64,000 bases of DNA, from contig CAVVIH010000002.1 of assembly GCA_963748295.1 (NCBI GenBank), positions 630,212 through 694,211 of the forward strand. The letters run 5' to 3'. The stretch is from CAVVIH01 sp963748295. GTDB taxonomy: Bacteria; Acidobacteriota; Vicinamibacteria; Vicinamibacterales; 2-12-FULL-66-21. Numbering within the stretch: position 1 is the first letter of the stretch; each line of letters opens with the position of its first letter. This document shows, piece by piece, positions 1-9,769 of this stretch. The translations under genes were made by a program, and so were the position numbers. A model generated the notes under the pieces. It worked only from the letters and a program-made list of their open reading frames with translations. It was not told the DNA's origin and searched no databases.

Positions 1-2
1 TG

Positions 3-773
<771 letters not shown>

Positions 774-862
774 ACCCGTTCTCGCGCACCTAATCGAGCG
801 CGACGGCCAGATACTCGCCCCTCCCGCCACTTGCCGTTGTCCGCGTGGTTCGAGCGCACCTT

Positions 863-876
863 ACTAATTCGTTAGT
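863..876. promoter_or_regulatory. Palindrome resembling a TetR-type operator
   Basis: ACTAA-TTCG-TTAGT is a perfect 5-4-5 inverted repeat about 90 bp after rho. Short palindromes of this look are common TetR-family operators, but no TetR gene or obvious target follows it here. It may be an orphan site left by the insertion of the GxxExxY cassette just downstream. The assignment rests on shape only. Confidence 0.25.
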
Positions 877-925
877 ATGTGGTCAAGTTGACGGTTGCCA
901 GAGCCACGGTGTTGGAGATGAGGCG

Positions 926-985
926 GTGACGGAGTACGCGGAGGTTTCAACACGGAGACACGGAGTCGCGGAGGACGCACGGAGG
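926..985 (+). repeat. ACGGAG-rich repeat, left copy of a 29-bp inverted pair
   Basis: The block consists of spaced ACGGAG/GCGGAGG words. Positions 946-974 (beginning TTCAACACGGAG) match the reverse complement of 1867-1895 at 27 of 29 bases. The two copies bracket the GxxExxY gene and both palindromes. The interval 774-1287 otherwise contains no convincing gene. Confidence 0.8.
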
Positions 986-1020
986 CTGATCCCGGTTGCG
1001 ACGGACTGCTCGGACAAGCA

Positions 1021-1160
1021 GCCGGTCGCCCGCCGGCCTCCGGCCGGCGTCGGTGTGCTGAGGGGTGGTCGACCTGAAACACGCTGGGAGAAACGTGTGC
1101 GTGCTTCAGGTCGGCCACCCCTCAGCACACCACCCGCGCGAAGCGCGGGGCGACCGGCTG
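1021..1160. repeat. Large imperfect palindrome upstream of GxxExxY gene
   Basis: The inner arms 1053-1084 and 1099-1130 are reverse complements at 30 of 32 positions with a 14-nt loop. The outer arms 1021-1033 and 1147-1160 also pair. Side hairpins sit between the arm sets (GCCGGCC/CGGCCGGC at 1033-1049 and a GCGCGAAGCGC type at about 1136-1147). The result is a branched cruciform-like structure of about 140 nt. It does not have the poly-T tail of an intrinsic terminator. Confidence 0.8.
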
Positions 1161-1287
1161 CCGCGGAGCGATCCGTTTTCGCGATCCCATTTGCCTCGCA
1201 TCATCGCAGTTCTTGAGTACGAGCCGACCGAGATCGCACGATTCAAGGCATTTCGCTAGTGAAACGAATCTTGCAACCGGCGAAGCC

Positions 1288-1701
1288 ATGGCGCTCGCGA
1301 ATGAGGATGGGCTCAACACGCTGACCGGTGGAATCATCTACTCGGCGATAGAAGTTCACCGGCAACTTGGTCCGGGGCTGCTCGAGTCCTCGTACCGGAC
1401 GTGCCTGGCCTACGAGCTCAGAGAACGAGGAATGACGGTCGGGATCGAGCTAGAACTTCCGCTGCGCTACAAGAGCGTGATCCTCGATGCTGGTTACAAG
1501 CTGGATGTCGTTGTGAACAGCGTCGTGATTGTGGAGGTGAAGGCAGTACTCGGCGTGCTGCCGGTTCACAAGGCGCAACTCCTGACGTATCTGAGGCTGA
1601 CGGGCTATCCGGCGGGACTTCTGTTGAACTTCAACGTTCCGCTGTTGAAGAACGGCGTGACGCGGGTGTTGAATACAAAACCTGCAGCGAATCGTACGTA
1701 G
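1288..1701 (+). CDS. GxxExxY family protein
   Basis: About 137 residues. The signature is GPGLLESSY (residues about 28-36), giving G-x-x-E-x-x-Y, followed by a conserved tail containing VIVEVKAV, the motif HKAQLLTYLRL and LLLNFNVPLLKNGV, all typical of the GxxExxY family. The ELK/EVK-type core resembles PD-(D/E)XK nuclease folds, but the biochemical role of the family is not established. The ATG at 1288 fits the usual family N-terminus (TGGIIYSAIEVHRQLG); the frame is open further upstream, but family homology starts here. The gene is isolated, flanked on both sides by large palindromes and then by a 29-bp inverted repeat, so it looks like a self-contained cassette inserted after rho. Confidence 0.85.
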   Translation: MALANEDGLNTLTGGIIYSAIEVHRQLGPGLLESSYRTCLAYELRERGMTVGIELELPLRYKSVILDAGYKLDVVVNSVVIVEVKAVLGVLPVHKAQLLTYLRLTGYPAGLLLNFNVPLLKNGVTRVLNTKPAANRT

Positions 1702-1702
1702 A

Positions 1703-1839
1703 CGCCTGTGGCGCCGCGCTCCGCGCGGCACGAATCGGGCAACGCTCGTGAATACAAATGGCGAACGCAGACCAGCGCCACTTGTATTCACGAGCGTTGC
1801 CCGATTCGTCCGGCCCGCCGCAGGCGGGCGGGCCACAGG
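1703..1839. repeat. Large palindrome downstream of GxxExxY gene
   Basis: Arms 1730-1763 and 1776-1809 are 34 nt each, reverse complementary at 33 positions, with a 12-nt loop. Outer words GCCTGTGGC (1703-1711) and GCCACAGGC (1831-1839) also pair, with GC side hairpins between the arm sets. The layout mirrors the upstream palindrome although the arm sequences differ. It may act partly as a terminator, but it is far larger than one needs to be. Confidence 0.8.
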
Positions 1840-1856
1840 CCGTGAGGCCGTCTTAC

Positions 1857-1912
1857 CCTCCGTGTACCTCCGCGCCTCCGTGCCTCCGTGTTGAAGGCTT
1901 CGTGACCTCCGC
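1857..1912 (-). repeat. ACGGAG-rich repeat, right (inverted) copy
   Basis: Read on the minus strand, 1895-1867 is a 29-mer beginning TTCAACACGGAG and 27/29 identical to 946-974. With the left copy it defines a unit of about 950 bp containing one gene. Confidence 0.8.
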
Positions 1913-1950
1913 CTGACTCCTCCCACTCAAACACCGTGATCTCCAACCAG

Positions 1951-4900
1951 CTATCTCTGATCCAGCTTCCGCCCCGCATCCAGGCTGTCGTGATTCAGGA
2001 TCGCGTTGAGCACCATGAAGTAGCTGCCGTGCGTCTCGCCGCGCCAGATCGGATTGTTCGAGAACAGGATCACGTGCCCCTTGGCGATCGGCACGTCCAC
2101 CACCATCGGCCGCTGCGCGATCTCGGTGCCGCCGTCGAGCAGACCCGAGACGAGCAGATCGCGCGCGTCGCCGTAGCGGAACACCACGCGCGGACGCTGC
2201 GCCGGCGGGATGATGTTGACGCCGTTGCGCAGCTGATCTTCGCGAATCGGCGCCGCCTGCCACGGCTCGACCCGCGGGTCCTCCGGCAGCGGGCTCGACG
2301 GCGGACGGCCCTGCGGCAGATCCGGGTCGTCCGGCGTGCCGCGCCCGGTGGCGCGGCGGGCTTCGCCGCTGCCGCCGCCGCGTCCGCCGCGCCCGCCCAC
2401 CGTGTTGCTGACGCCGAAGATCGGACCGTCCGACGAATAGATCGACAGCGCGTCGTCGTAGCCGTACGCGATCGGGCTGGTGCCGTCGACCAGCTTCGAG
2501 CGCAGAACCGCGCCGGTGATCTTGAGGCGCTGCGCCGGCGTCACCGAGACGCCATGCGTGAGCCCGAACTGCACCGCGAAACTCGCCGTGTCGTCGACGC
2601 CGATCAGCACGCCGCCGTCGCGAACGAACCGCTCCAGGTTGGCCATGCCTTCCCATCCGAGCCCGGGCCGGATGTCATCGGTCGAATCGATCTTGCCGAT
2701 ATTCGGCGTCAGCTCCGTCGTCTTCCACGGGATCGGGTTGCCGAACCCCGGCATGCCCGAGATGATCGTCTGCCCCGAGGCGCGCCCGACCGGCGGGAAC
2801 AGGATGACGTCGTACTTCGCGCGCAGCTGCGCGTCCTTCGCGACATCCTGTGTGCTGATGTACTCGAACGGAATCGCGAGCTGATCGAGCGCGAGCCGCC
2901 ACCAGCCTTCGTCCTGCGTGTTGATCCAGGTGTGCATCAGCGCGACGCGGGCGGCGCGCGCCGGATGCATCTTCACCGACGGAGCAGTGTCGAGCGCGAC
3001 CGGCGTGAGGCCGAGCTCGTTCGCCGCGCGATTCAGCTCGTCGGCCTTGATGCCGCGGATGATGAACGACCCGCGGTTGAACTTCTTGCCGCCCGCCTCG
3101 AACGGCTCCTCGGCGACGTCGAATTCGACGCCGCTCGCGCCGCGGAAGCGATAGCGCAGCGTGGCGAGCGACGGGTCGGCATTGTGATTGACCGCGAACA
3201 CGCTGCCGCTGCCGACCACGCCCCCCGGCGCGGCGATGTCGGCGGCGATGCGCTCCATCGGCGCGTCGAGCGCCTTGACGTCCGCCACCCGCGCGACCTT
3301 GACGTTGAACAGCTCGCCGAACGTCCAGCCGGTGTCGTCGTACGGGTTCCGCTGCGGATCGTCCGGCGCCCAGGTACTGGTAATCGAGCAGCATGTCGGC
3401 AATCCGGCTGTACGGCTGATCCATGCGCACGATGTAGCTGCCGGCCGGGAACGTTCGCGTCTCGGGCGCGTCGTTCGCCGCTTCCTTCTTCGGGCCGCCC
3501 GATGATTCCTCGGCCCCGTTGCCGCTGCCGTTCCCGTTCCCGCCACCAGGGGCGTTCTGGCCCTGGCGCGCCGGACGTTTCGCGGGCATCGTCACCGTAA
3601 ACGCGGCGGTCGATTTCGAGATCTCGCACCCCTGCAGCTGGAGGATGCGCAGCAGATCGGCCTGCGGTCCGGGACGCGGATCGTCGGCGGGGAAGACGTA
3701 GGCGGCCGGCCCCTCGGTCTTCGGCTTCAGGATCGATCGCTTGCTCTTCAGATAGAAATTCTTGAGGAAGAGGTTCTTGTTGTCGGCGAAATGATTGAGC
3801 GAGACGAGCAGTCCGGTCTGCTGATAGTTGTTGTTGTTCCGCTGCGACCACATCGCCACCGGCAGCGGCGGGTTCTGCTTGTACCAGCTGCGCGCCGTGT
3901 CGTTCGGGCCGAGGCGCCGCTCGAGCGTGTCGGCGCCGCCGTTGCCGAACGTCTCGTAGAGCCGGCTGATGCCGTTGTGCGTCGCCGCCATGAACATCAG
4001 GTAGCCCGGCGTCCAGGTGTCGAACGTGCCATGCGTGAACACGCCCGGCATGCCCATCTTGGTCATCTCCGACACGTTGTGCCAGCCGATCATCTGCCAC
4101 TCGTCGGTCAGGATCGGGTCCAGCCACGCGTTGTATGGACCGTCGCCGACGGTGTTGTCGTACAGATACGCGACCGATTCGTGCAGGTCGTGGATGACCT
4201 GCGCCTTCCAGCTGATATAGGTATTGAGCACGTTGCGCGACAGCGCCAGCGTCAGCCCCATCGCGTCGCGGTTGTTGTCGTGCGCGACGTACTTGCCCCA
4301 ATAGAGCGTGGGCGGCCAGTGCTTGTCGGGATTGGCGAGGTGCCACTTGTAGATATCGACCTGGCGGTCGCGGCCGTCGACCTCCACCACCGGCGTGATC
4401 AGCGTGACGATGCGGCTGCGGATCTTCTGGATGTAGGGACTCTCGTCGACCGCGAGGCGGTAGACGAGCTCCATCAACGCCGTCGGCGAGCCGGTTTCCG
4501 GCGAGTGGATGGTGCCGGTGATGTAGTAGATGGGAACGGACTGATCGACGAGACGATCCGCTTCCGCATCGTCCATCTTGATGGTCCGCGGGTCCGCCAG
4601 CTTCGCCAGCCGCGCGCGGTTCTCATCCAGCTTCGCGAGGTTCGCCTCGGAGGACACCGCGACCGCGATCATCTCGCGCCCTTCCTCGGTCTTGCCGATC
4701 GAGTAGACCTTCACGCGCGGCGTCGCCTTCTCGACGAGCCGCATGTAGGCGTAGACCTCGTGCGAGTACGGCAGTTTCCCGGGCGCGCCCGCCACGTCGC
4801 CGAGCACAACCTGAGGCGTCGGAACGGTTTTCGACGCCGGCAGGTAGTCGGTCAGCGGCGAATTGAAATGCGTGGCGGTGGTGTATTCCTTCAGCTTCCG

Positions 4901-5023
4901 GGTGTAGGCTTCGTCTACAGCCTGTTTCGGATCCCGTACATAAGGATTGGCAGGCGACTGCGCGCGCGGCGCAGCTCCGGCAAGAACCAGGGCGACGAGA
5001 ACAATCCATCCATATCGATTCAT
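1951..5023 (-). CDS. Secreted M14-family zinc carboxypeptidase, long form
   Basis: About 1,020 residues. A signal peptide (MNRYGWIVLVALVLAG to about residue 22) precedes an M14 peptidase domain with the zinc motif HSPE at residues 173-176 and the likely third ligand in DLHES near 279-283. A low-complexity Gly/Asn/Ser linker (about 490-510) leads to a C-terminal region like the glutamine-amidotransferase-like tail of long acidobacterial M14 enzymes. It should hydrolyse peptides outside the cytoplasm. One extra base at about 3374 (tacctggg for expected tactggg, reading QY then WAPDDP) breaks the frame; both halves are otherwise continuous, so I treat this as one gene with a likely consensus error. 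It is divergent from the CheB-like gene, 57 bp away. Confidence 0.88.
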
Positions 5024-5080
5024 CGGGATCCTCTAGCAGAAGTGGCAGGAAACGCGGCGAATTGTACTACGGTACGGAAG

Positions 5081-6166
5081 ATGCACGAGGTGTCTGTATT
5101 GGCTCATCACGACATCATCGTCATTGGCGCTTCAGCCGGCGGGGTCGAGGCCATCAGCACGATCGCGGCCCAGCTCCCTCGCGACCTCCAAGCGGCCGTC
5201 CTGATCGTCCTGCACCTCTCCAAGGGGCGCAGTTTGTTCCCCGAGATCCTCAACCGGGTAGGTCGGCTGCCGGCCGCCCATCCCGTCGACGGAACCAGCC
5301 TGCAGTACGGCCGCATCTACCTGGCCCCTCCGGACCATCACATGGTGGTGGAAGGCGATACCGTGCGGATCGTTCACGGTCCGACGGAGAACGGCGTCCG
5401 GCCCGCCGTCGATCCGTTGTTCCGATCTGCGGCGCGCACCTACGGTTCGCGCGTGATCGCCATCGTCCTCACCGGCTCGCTGGATGACGGCACCGCGGGG
5501 CTGGCGGCGGTGAAGGAAGCGGGAGGGATCGCGGTCGTGCAGGATCCGGCGGAAGCATTTGCGCCGAGCATGCCGCGGAGCGCGATGCAATCGGTTCGGA
5601 TCGACCACGTGCTGCCGGTTCGCGAGATTCCGCTGCTCCTGACGGCGCTCACCCGCGAGTCCGTGCCCGCCGGATCGCCCCGTCTTGGACCTCATCTGAG
5701 GCCGATGGAACCCGACCTCGGGAAACTGCCGCTCGCGGTCACTTCGACGGACCGCCCGGGTGTGGTGTCTGTGTTCAGCTGCCCCGAATGCCACGGCACG
5801 CTGTGGGAAGCCGACGAGGAGGGCATCCTGCGGTTCAGATGCCGCGTCGGCCACGTCTACTCGCCGGACAGCATGCTCGCCGCGCAGACCGACTCGGTGG
5901 ATCGCGCGCTGTGGGCGGCGCTGCGCTCCCTCGAAGAGCGCGCGGCGCTGACGAGAAAGATGTCCGAGCGCGCGCGGTCGCGTCAGCATGGCTGGGTGGC
6001 GCGCGCGTTCGAGGAGCGCGCGCGTGCGGCGGAAGAGCACGCGGCGGTGGTCCGTCATCTCCTGATGAACCGCGCCGCCGGCCACATCGTCCCCGACCAC
6101 ACGGACACGCCGGACAGCGCGATCGACGCACCGGTGCCGGAGCCGGCGACCGGAGAACAGGCCTGA
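5081..6166 (+). CDS. CheB-type protein-glutamate methylesterase without receiver domain
   Basis: 361 residues. The CheB esterase domain has nucleophile Ser18 in GASAGG, His45 in LHLSKG and Asp136 in TGSLDDGTAG, the complete catalytic triad. There is no N-terminal receiver domain, so activity is not controlled by phosphorylation in cis. The C-terminal third carries two Cys/His pairs (SCPECHG and RCRVGH, about residues 230-255), suggesting a small metal site, followed by a helical tail. It converges on the CheR-PAS gene with 4 bp between stops; separate CheB and CheR-PAS genes here take the place of the fused CheB/CheR-PAS sensors seen elsewhere. The ATG at 5081 was chosen because the esterase fold begins at once. 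Confidence 0.9.
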   Translation: MHEVSVLAHHDIIVIGASAGGVEAISTIAAQLPRDLQAAVLIVLHLSKGRSLFPEILNRVGRLPAAHPVDGTSLQYGRIYLAPPDHHMVVEGDTVRIVHGPTENGVRPAVDPLFRSAARTYGSRVIAIVLTGSLDDGTAGLAAVKEAGGIAVVQDPAEAFAPSMPRSAMQSVRIDHVLPVREIPLLLTALTRESVPAGSPRLGPHLRPMEPDLGKLPLAVTSTDRPGVVSVFSCPECHGTLWEADEEGILRFRCRVGHVYSPDSMLAAQTDSVDRALWAALRSLEERAALTRKMSERARSRQHGWVARAFEERARAAEEHAAVVRHLLMNRAAGHIVPDHTDTPDSAIDAPVPEPATGEQA

Positions 6167-6170
6167 CTCG

Positions 6171-8020
6171 CTAGTCCTTCCGTTCCTCCATCAGCAGAAT
6201 CACGCCGGACGCCTGCTGCCCCTGGCCGAACAGCGGCGCCAGCGTCACCCGGCACTCGATCGGCTTTCCGCGGCGGTTGATGGCGGGAACCGTCAGCTCC
6301 TGCTGCTCGGTGCCGTCGTTCAGCACCGTCTTGATCGATCCGAGGAGGTCGCCCACCGGGAGTCCGATGTCCAGCCCGAAGAAGTGCGTGCCTTGTGCCT
6401 CGTCCGAGCGTACTCCCCAAAAGTCCACGGCCCGATGGTTCCAGACCAGGACCTTATAGTCCCTGTCGATCACGACGACGGCGGCCCGCATGCTGGCAAA
6501 CACCGACTGCAGGAACGCATTCGTCGAGTTGAGGTCTGAGCTGCGCACCCGCAGCTCGTCGTTCATGGTCTGCAGTTCTTCGTTGGTCGACTGCAGCTCT
6601 TCGTTCATGGTTTCCAGCTCTTCGTTCGTGGACTGCAGCTCCTCATTGGTCGTCTCGAGCTCTTCGACGGTGGACTGCAGCTCCTCGTTGGTGGTTTCCA
6701 GCTCTTCGTTCGTGGACTGCAGCTCCTCATACGCGGTTTCCAGCTCCTGCTTGGAGTGCTGGAGCTCGAGCTGCAACACGCGAAAGGCGCTCACGTCGTG
6801 GTAGGCAATGCGCGCGCCGAGCAGCGCGTCGTCATCGTCGAGCAATGGCGAGATGACGACGTCGAAGTGCCGTCGTTCCCCGTCGCGTATCAAGTGGACG
6901 TCCTTGATCGTGACGGTGCGCCGTTCGCGGATGGCCTCGTCGACGGCGCGGCGCAACTCGGTAGGCCTGTACGAAAGCTTCGAGATCCTGAAACGGCCGC
7001 CCGACGTCATGGCCGGAGAGCCCGAATCGCTCGCGCGCGGGCGAGTTCATCGCGACCAGGAGTCCGGCCGGGTCGAGAACGATTCGCGGATCGGTATCCG
7101 AATCGAATGCCGCTTCACGCAAGCGGTTGTGCGAGGGATTGTGGTTCGCCATGAAGTCACGACCCGTCTGGGCAAGAATCAAGAGACGATCGCGGTGATT
7201 CGGACGCGGCACCGCACGAAACAGCCGGCGTTTGAGATTCAGTGGTGCGAACATCGCCGCGTGGCTGAACAGCATCTCCGCGCGTCCGAGCATGACGCAG
7301 CCGATCGGCGTCAGCGAGAAGTAGAACCGCGCCAGGATTCGCGCCTGCGCGTCCGAGTTGAAGTACATCAGCGTGTTCCGGCAAAGCAGCAGGTCGATCC
7401 GCGAGATCGGCGCATCCTGCAGCAGATCGTGCCGGCCGAAGATGACCGACCTTCGGAGATCCCGGTTGAAGGTGTACCTCGTTCCGTTCCTCTCGAAGTA
7501 TTTGTCGAGCAGCTCGGGCGGGACGTCGGCCACCTGCCGTTCGTCGTAGGTCGCCAGCCGCGCCTCGTTCAGCGCCTCGTCGTCTATGTCCGTGGCGTAG
7601 ATTTTCACGCGCTCGCGCGACGACCTCCGGTCCGAGCGCCTCGGCCAGCATCATTGCCACGGTGTAGGGCTCCTGGCCGGAAGCGCATCCCGCACTCCAC
7701 ACGCGAATGATGTCGTTCCCGCCGCGTTCCGCCAGCAGCGCCGGCAGCACGTCTTTCGCGAGCGTCGACCATACCTCCGGATCGCGAAAGAACGACGTGA
7801 CGTTGATGAGAATCGTGTTGAACAGCGCCGAAAACTCTTCCTGGTGTACCTGCAGGTAGTCGAGATACGCCTCGAAGCTCTCGACACCGACGATGTACAT
7901 CCGTTTGGCCACGCGCCGGATGAGGCTGGCGCGCTTGTACGCAGTGAAGTCGAATCCGCGCGCCTGCTGGAGGTGCTGGAGGATCTGCTCGAACTGCTGA
8001 TCGGCGACCTGTTCTGACAT
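6171..8020 (-). CDS. CheR-type methyltransferase with coiled coil and PAS domains
   Basis: About 615 residues after joining three frames. The N-terminal CheR domain contains TSFFRD, WSAGCASGQEPYT (SAM-binding loop) and the late methyltransferase motif LLLCRNTLMYF. A PAS segment, a long heptad coiled coil built of EELQSTN/EELETTN units and a second PAS domain ending in MEERKD follow. Slips lie near 7612 (before KIYATDIDD) and near 6982 (between FQDLE and SYRPTELR). The start MSEQVADQQ is at 8020, 14 bp after the histidine kinase stop, so the two are probably co-transcribed. The role is methylation-linked signalling or partner scaffolding rather than classical flagellar chemotaxis, since no flagellar genes are nearby. 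Confidence 0.88.
6554..6760 (-). repeat. Tandem repeat encoding EELQSTN-type heptads
   Basis: Near-repeats of 21 bp (one heptad each, as GAGGAGCTGCAGTC-type words on the minus strand) encode alternating EELQSTN and EELETTN units. Codon usage varies little between units, so the block may expand or contract by slippage, changing the distance between the PAS modules. Confidence 0.85.
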
Positions 8021-8034
8021 TCGCGAAAATGGTC

Positions 8035-8973
8035 CTACGGCCGCGGCGGCTGGGGCAGGAACGACTGGTCCAGAGCGGGGAGGACGACGGTGAAGCGGCT
8101 GCCCCGATCGGCGCCGTCGCTCGTCGCGGCGACCGATCCGCCATGGCGCTCGACGATGCCGCGGACGAGGGCCAGCCCGATTCCGAAGCCGTCCTGAACG
8201 GCCTCGTGACCGCGGGAAAACGGCTCGAACAGGTGAGGGAGATCGTCTGCATCGATGCCGCGCCCGGTATCGGCGACTTCGGTGATGATCAGGCCGCCGT
8301 TCGTCCTCAGCGTTACCGTGATCGATTCTCCCGCCGGCGTGTAACGGACGGCGTTCGACAGAAGGTTGGTGAATACCTGGACCAGGCGGTGCTCGTCCCC
8401 TTCGATCCAGACGGGTTCGTCCGGCATCACCACCTCGAGGGTGAGTCCACTGGAGGCGACCGGAGAAGACATCGTTTCCACGGCGGTCTCGATCACGCGG
8501 CGAAGATCGAGCGGCGCCTTTTGCAGATCGCTGGATTGAAGCGCGTAACGAGAGATGTCGAGAAGGTCTTGCACCAGGCGAGCCATGTGAACCAGCTGAC
8601 GCCGGAGGACCGCCCGCGCACGCGCCGCTTCGGCCGGGGTCCGGCTCGCCTCGAGCACCTCGAGCGCCGCCTGGGCCGCGCCGATCGGCTGCCGAAGCTC
8701 GTGGCTGGCAACCGCAAGGAAGCGGTCCTTTTCGTACGCCGACCGGGCGGTCTCTTCCGCGGCCAGCTGCACCATCGCCATGGCCTTCTGTCCGGCTTCC
8801 CACCCGCCGCGCGGTGCCGTCCGCGCCTTCTTGACAGCCTCGCGGATCTCGGCGGCGCGCTGAACGGCATTCGCCGCCCGCTCCTGAGCCCGCCGAACGG
8901 TATCGGTGGCGCTCTCGAAGCTCTCGCGGAGACGGTCGTCGATTCCTTTTGCCGGGGCGCTCACCGCTGACAC
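8035..8973 (-). CDS. Soluble sensor histidine kinase
   Basis: 312 residues without transmembrane segments. An N-terminal coiled region (1-80) precedes the H-box SHELRQPIG with His91, then N-box NLLSNAVRYTP, G1 DTGRGI, a phenylalanine-rich F-box (LFEPFSRGHE) and G2 GFGIGLALV. It should autophosphorylate in the cytoplasm, probably on a signal from a partner. It lies between the response-regulator/zinc-ribbon gene (73 bp upstream) and the CheR-PAS gene (14 bp downstream), all on the minus strand, making these plausible partners. Confidence 0.92.
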   Translation of the reverse strand: MSAVSAPAKGIDDRLRESFESATDTVRRAQERAANAVQRAAEIREAVKKARTAPRGGWEAGQKAMAMVQLAAEETARSAYEKDRFLAVASHELRQPIGAAQAALEVLEASRTPAEAARARAVLRRQLVHMARLVQDLLDISRYALQSSDLQKAPLDLRRVIETAVETMSSPVASSGLTLEVVMPDEPVWIEGDEHRLVQVFTNLLSNAVRYTPAGESITVTLRTNGGLIITEVADTGRGIDADDLPHLFEPFSRGHEAVQDGFGIGLALVRGIVERHGGSVAATSDGADRGSRFTVVLPALDQSFLPQPPRP

Positions 8974-9046
8974 CTTTCCGCTCTTGCAGACCTTCTCGGT
9001 ACGGATTATGTGCCTAAGGGTAGGAAGTTGCCAGCGCTTCCGGCGG

Positions 9047-9759
9047 CTATCCGACTAGTGTGACCAGGCTCCGGCGCGAATGGTCGTAACAGAACAGCCC
9101 ACACCCGTTTCGGCAGGGAGAGTAGTAGTCAAACGTCGTCCCGTCGAGCGTGCGCTGCTCGGAGAACAGGAGCGGTTTGCGGCATTTCGGGCACGTTCTG
9201 ACGGTCGTGCTTGCGAGCGATGCCTCGTCGGAAGAACCGCCGAGGAGGCCGAGGCGCCGCTCGCCAATACGGGCGGATCGATTGAGCAATTCCGTGGACT
9301 TGGCGACCAGCTGGGGCACGCGCGCGCGGGCGCGCGCGCTGCGCTCCCGCAGGACGGATGATTTCAGGCTCAGCCATTTGACCCGCCGGACCAGCGTTGT
9401 CGAGCCGCACGGGCTTGTAGAAGATGGCTGTGAACAGCTCCGCGTCGGCCTCCGAGTTTCCCGGGCTCCAGACCCGTGACGGCGACGATGGGCGTCTCAC
9501 TGAACCGTGTGCTCTCCCGAAGCGCCCTGGCGAGCCCGAATCCGTCGCCCGGCGCCGGGAGGGCAATGTCCATCAGCACCGAGTCGGGCCGCAGATCGAT
9601 TGCGTATTCGAGCGCGTCGTCGGCATCAGCCGCCTGAGCGACCCACAGGCCGGCGAATCCGAGCGCGGTCTGATACAGATCGCGGGTGTCCGCGTCGTCC
9701 TCCACGAGCAGCACGATTGGCGGCACGCCGATCGACGGATATGGAGCCTCGGTTTCCAT
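9047..9759 (-). CDS. Response regulator receiver joined to helical linker and zinc ribbon
   Basis: Three frames reconstruct one protein of about 237 residues. Receiver: IVLLVEDDADTRDLY (acidic pocket), SVLMDIALP (phospho-Asp), IVAVTGL, then FYKPVRLD (conserved Lys). Slips near 9455 and 9400 lead into VRRVKWLSLKSSVLRERSAR, a helix that follows the receiver Lys in related proteins, then a zinc ribbon with CPKC, CRNGC and a further Cys. If the slips are real, the ribbon could be a separate 90-residue protein starting at GTG 9319. ATG 9759 starts 10 bp after ftsH. Output could be nucleic-acid or protein binding through the ribbon; no DNA-binding HTH is present. Confidence 0.65.
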
Positions 9760-9769
9760 CGGCTGAACG

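Noticed and set aside
1936..3600. 554-codon plus-strand frame opposite the M14 gene
   Set aside because: Antisense shadow; the M14 protein on minus has a signal peptide, zinc motif and domain structure.
6554..6760. Short regular repeats that could be a CRISPR array
   Set aside because: Units are 21-bp heptad codons in frame inside the CheR-PAS gene, with no spacers.
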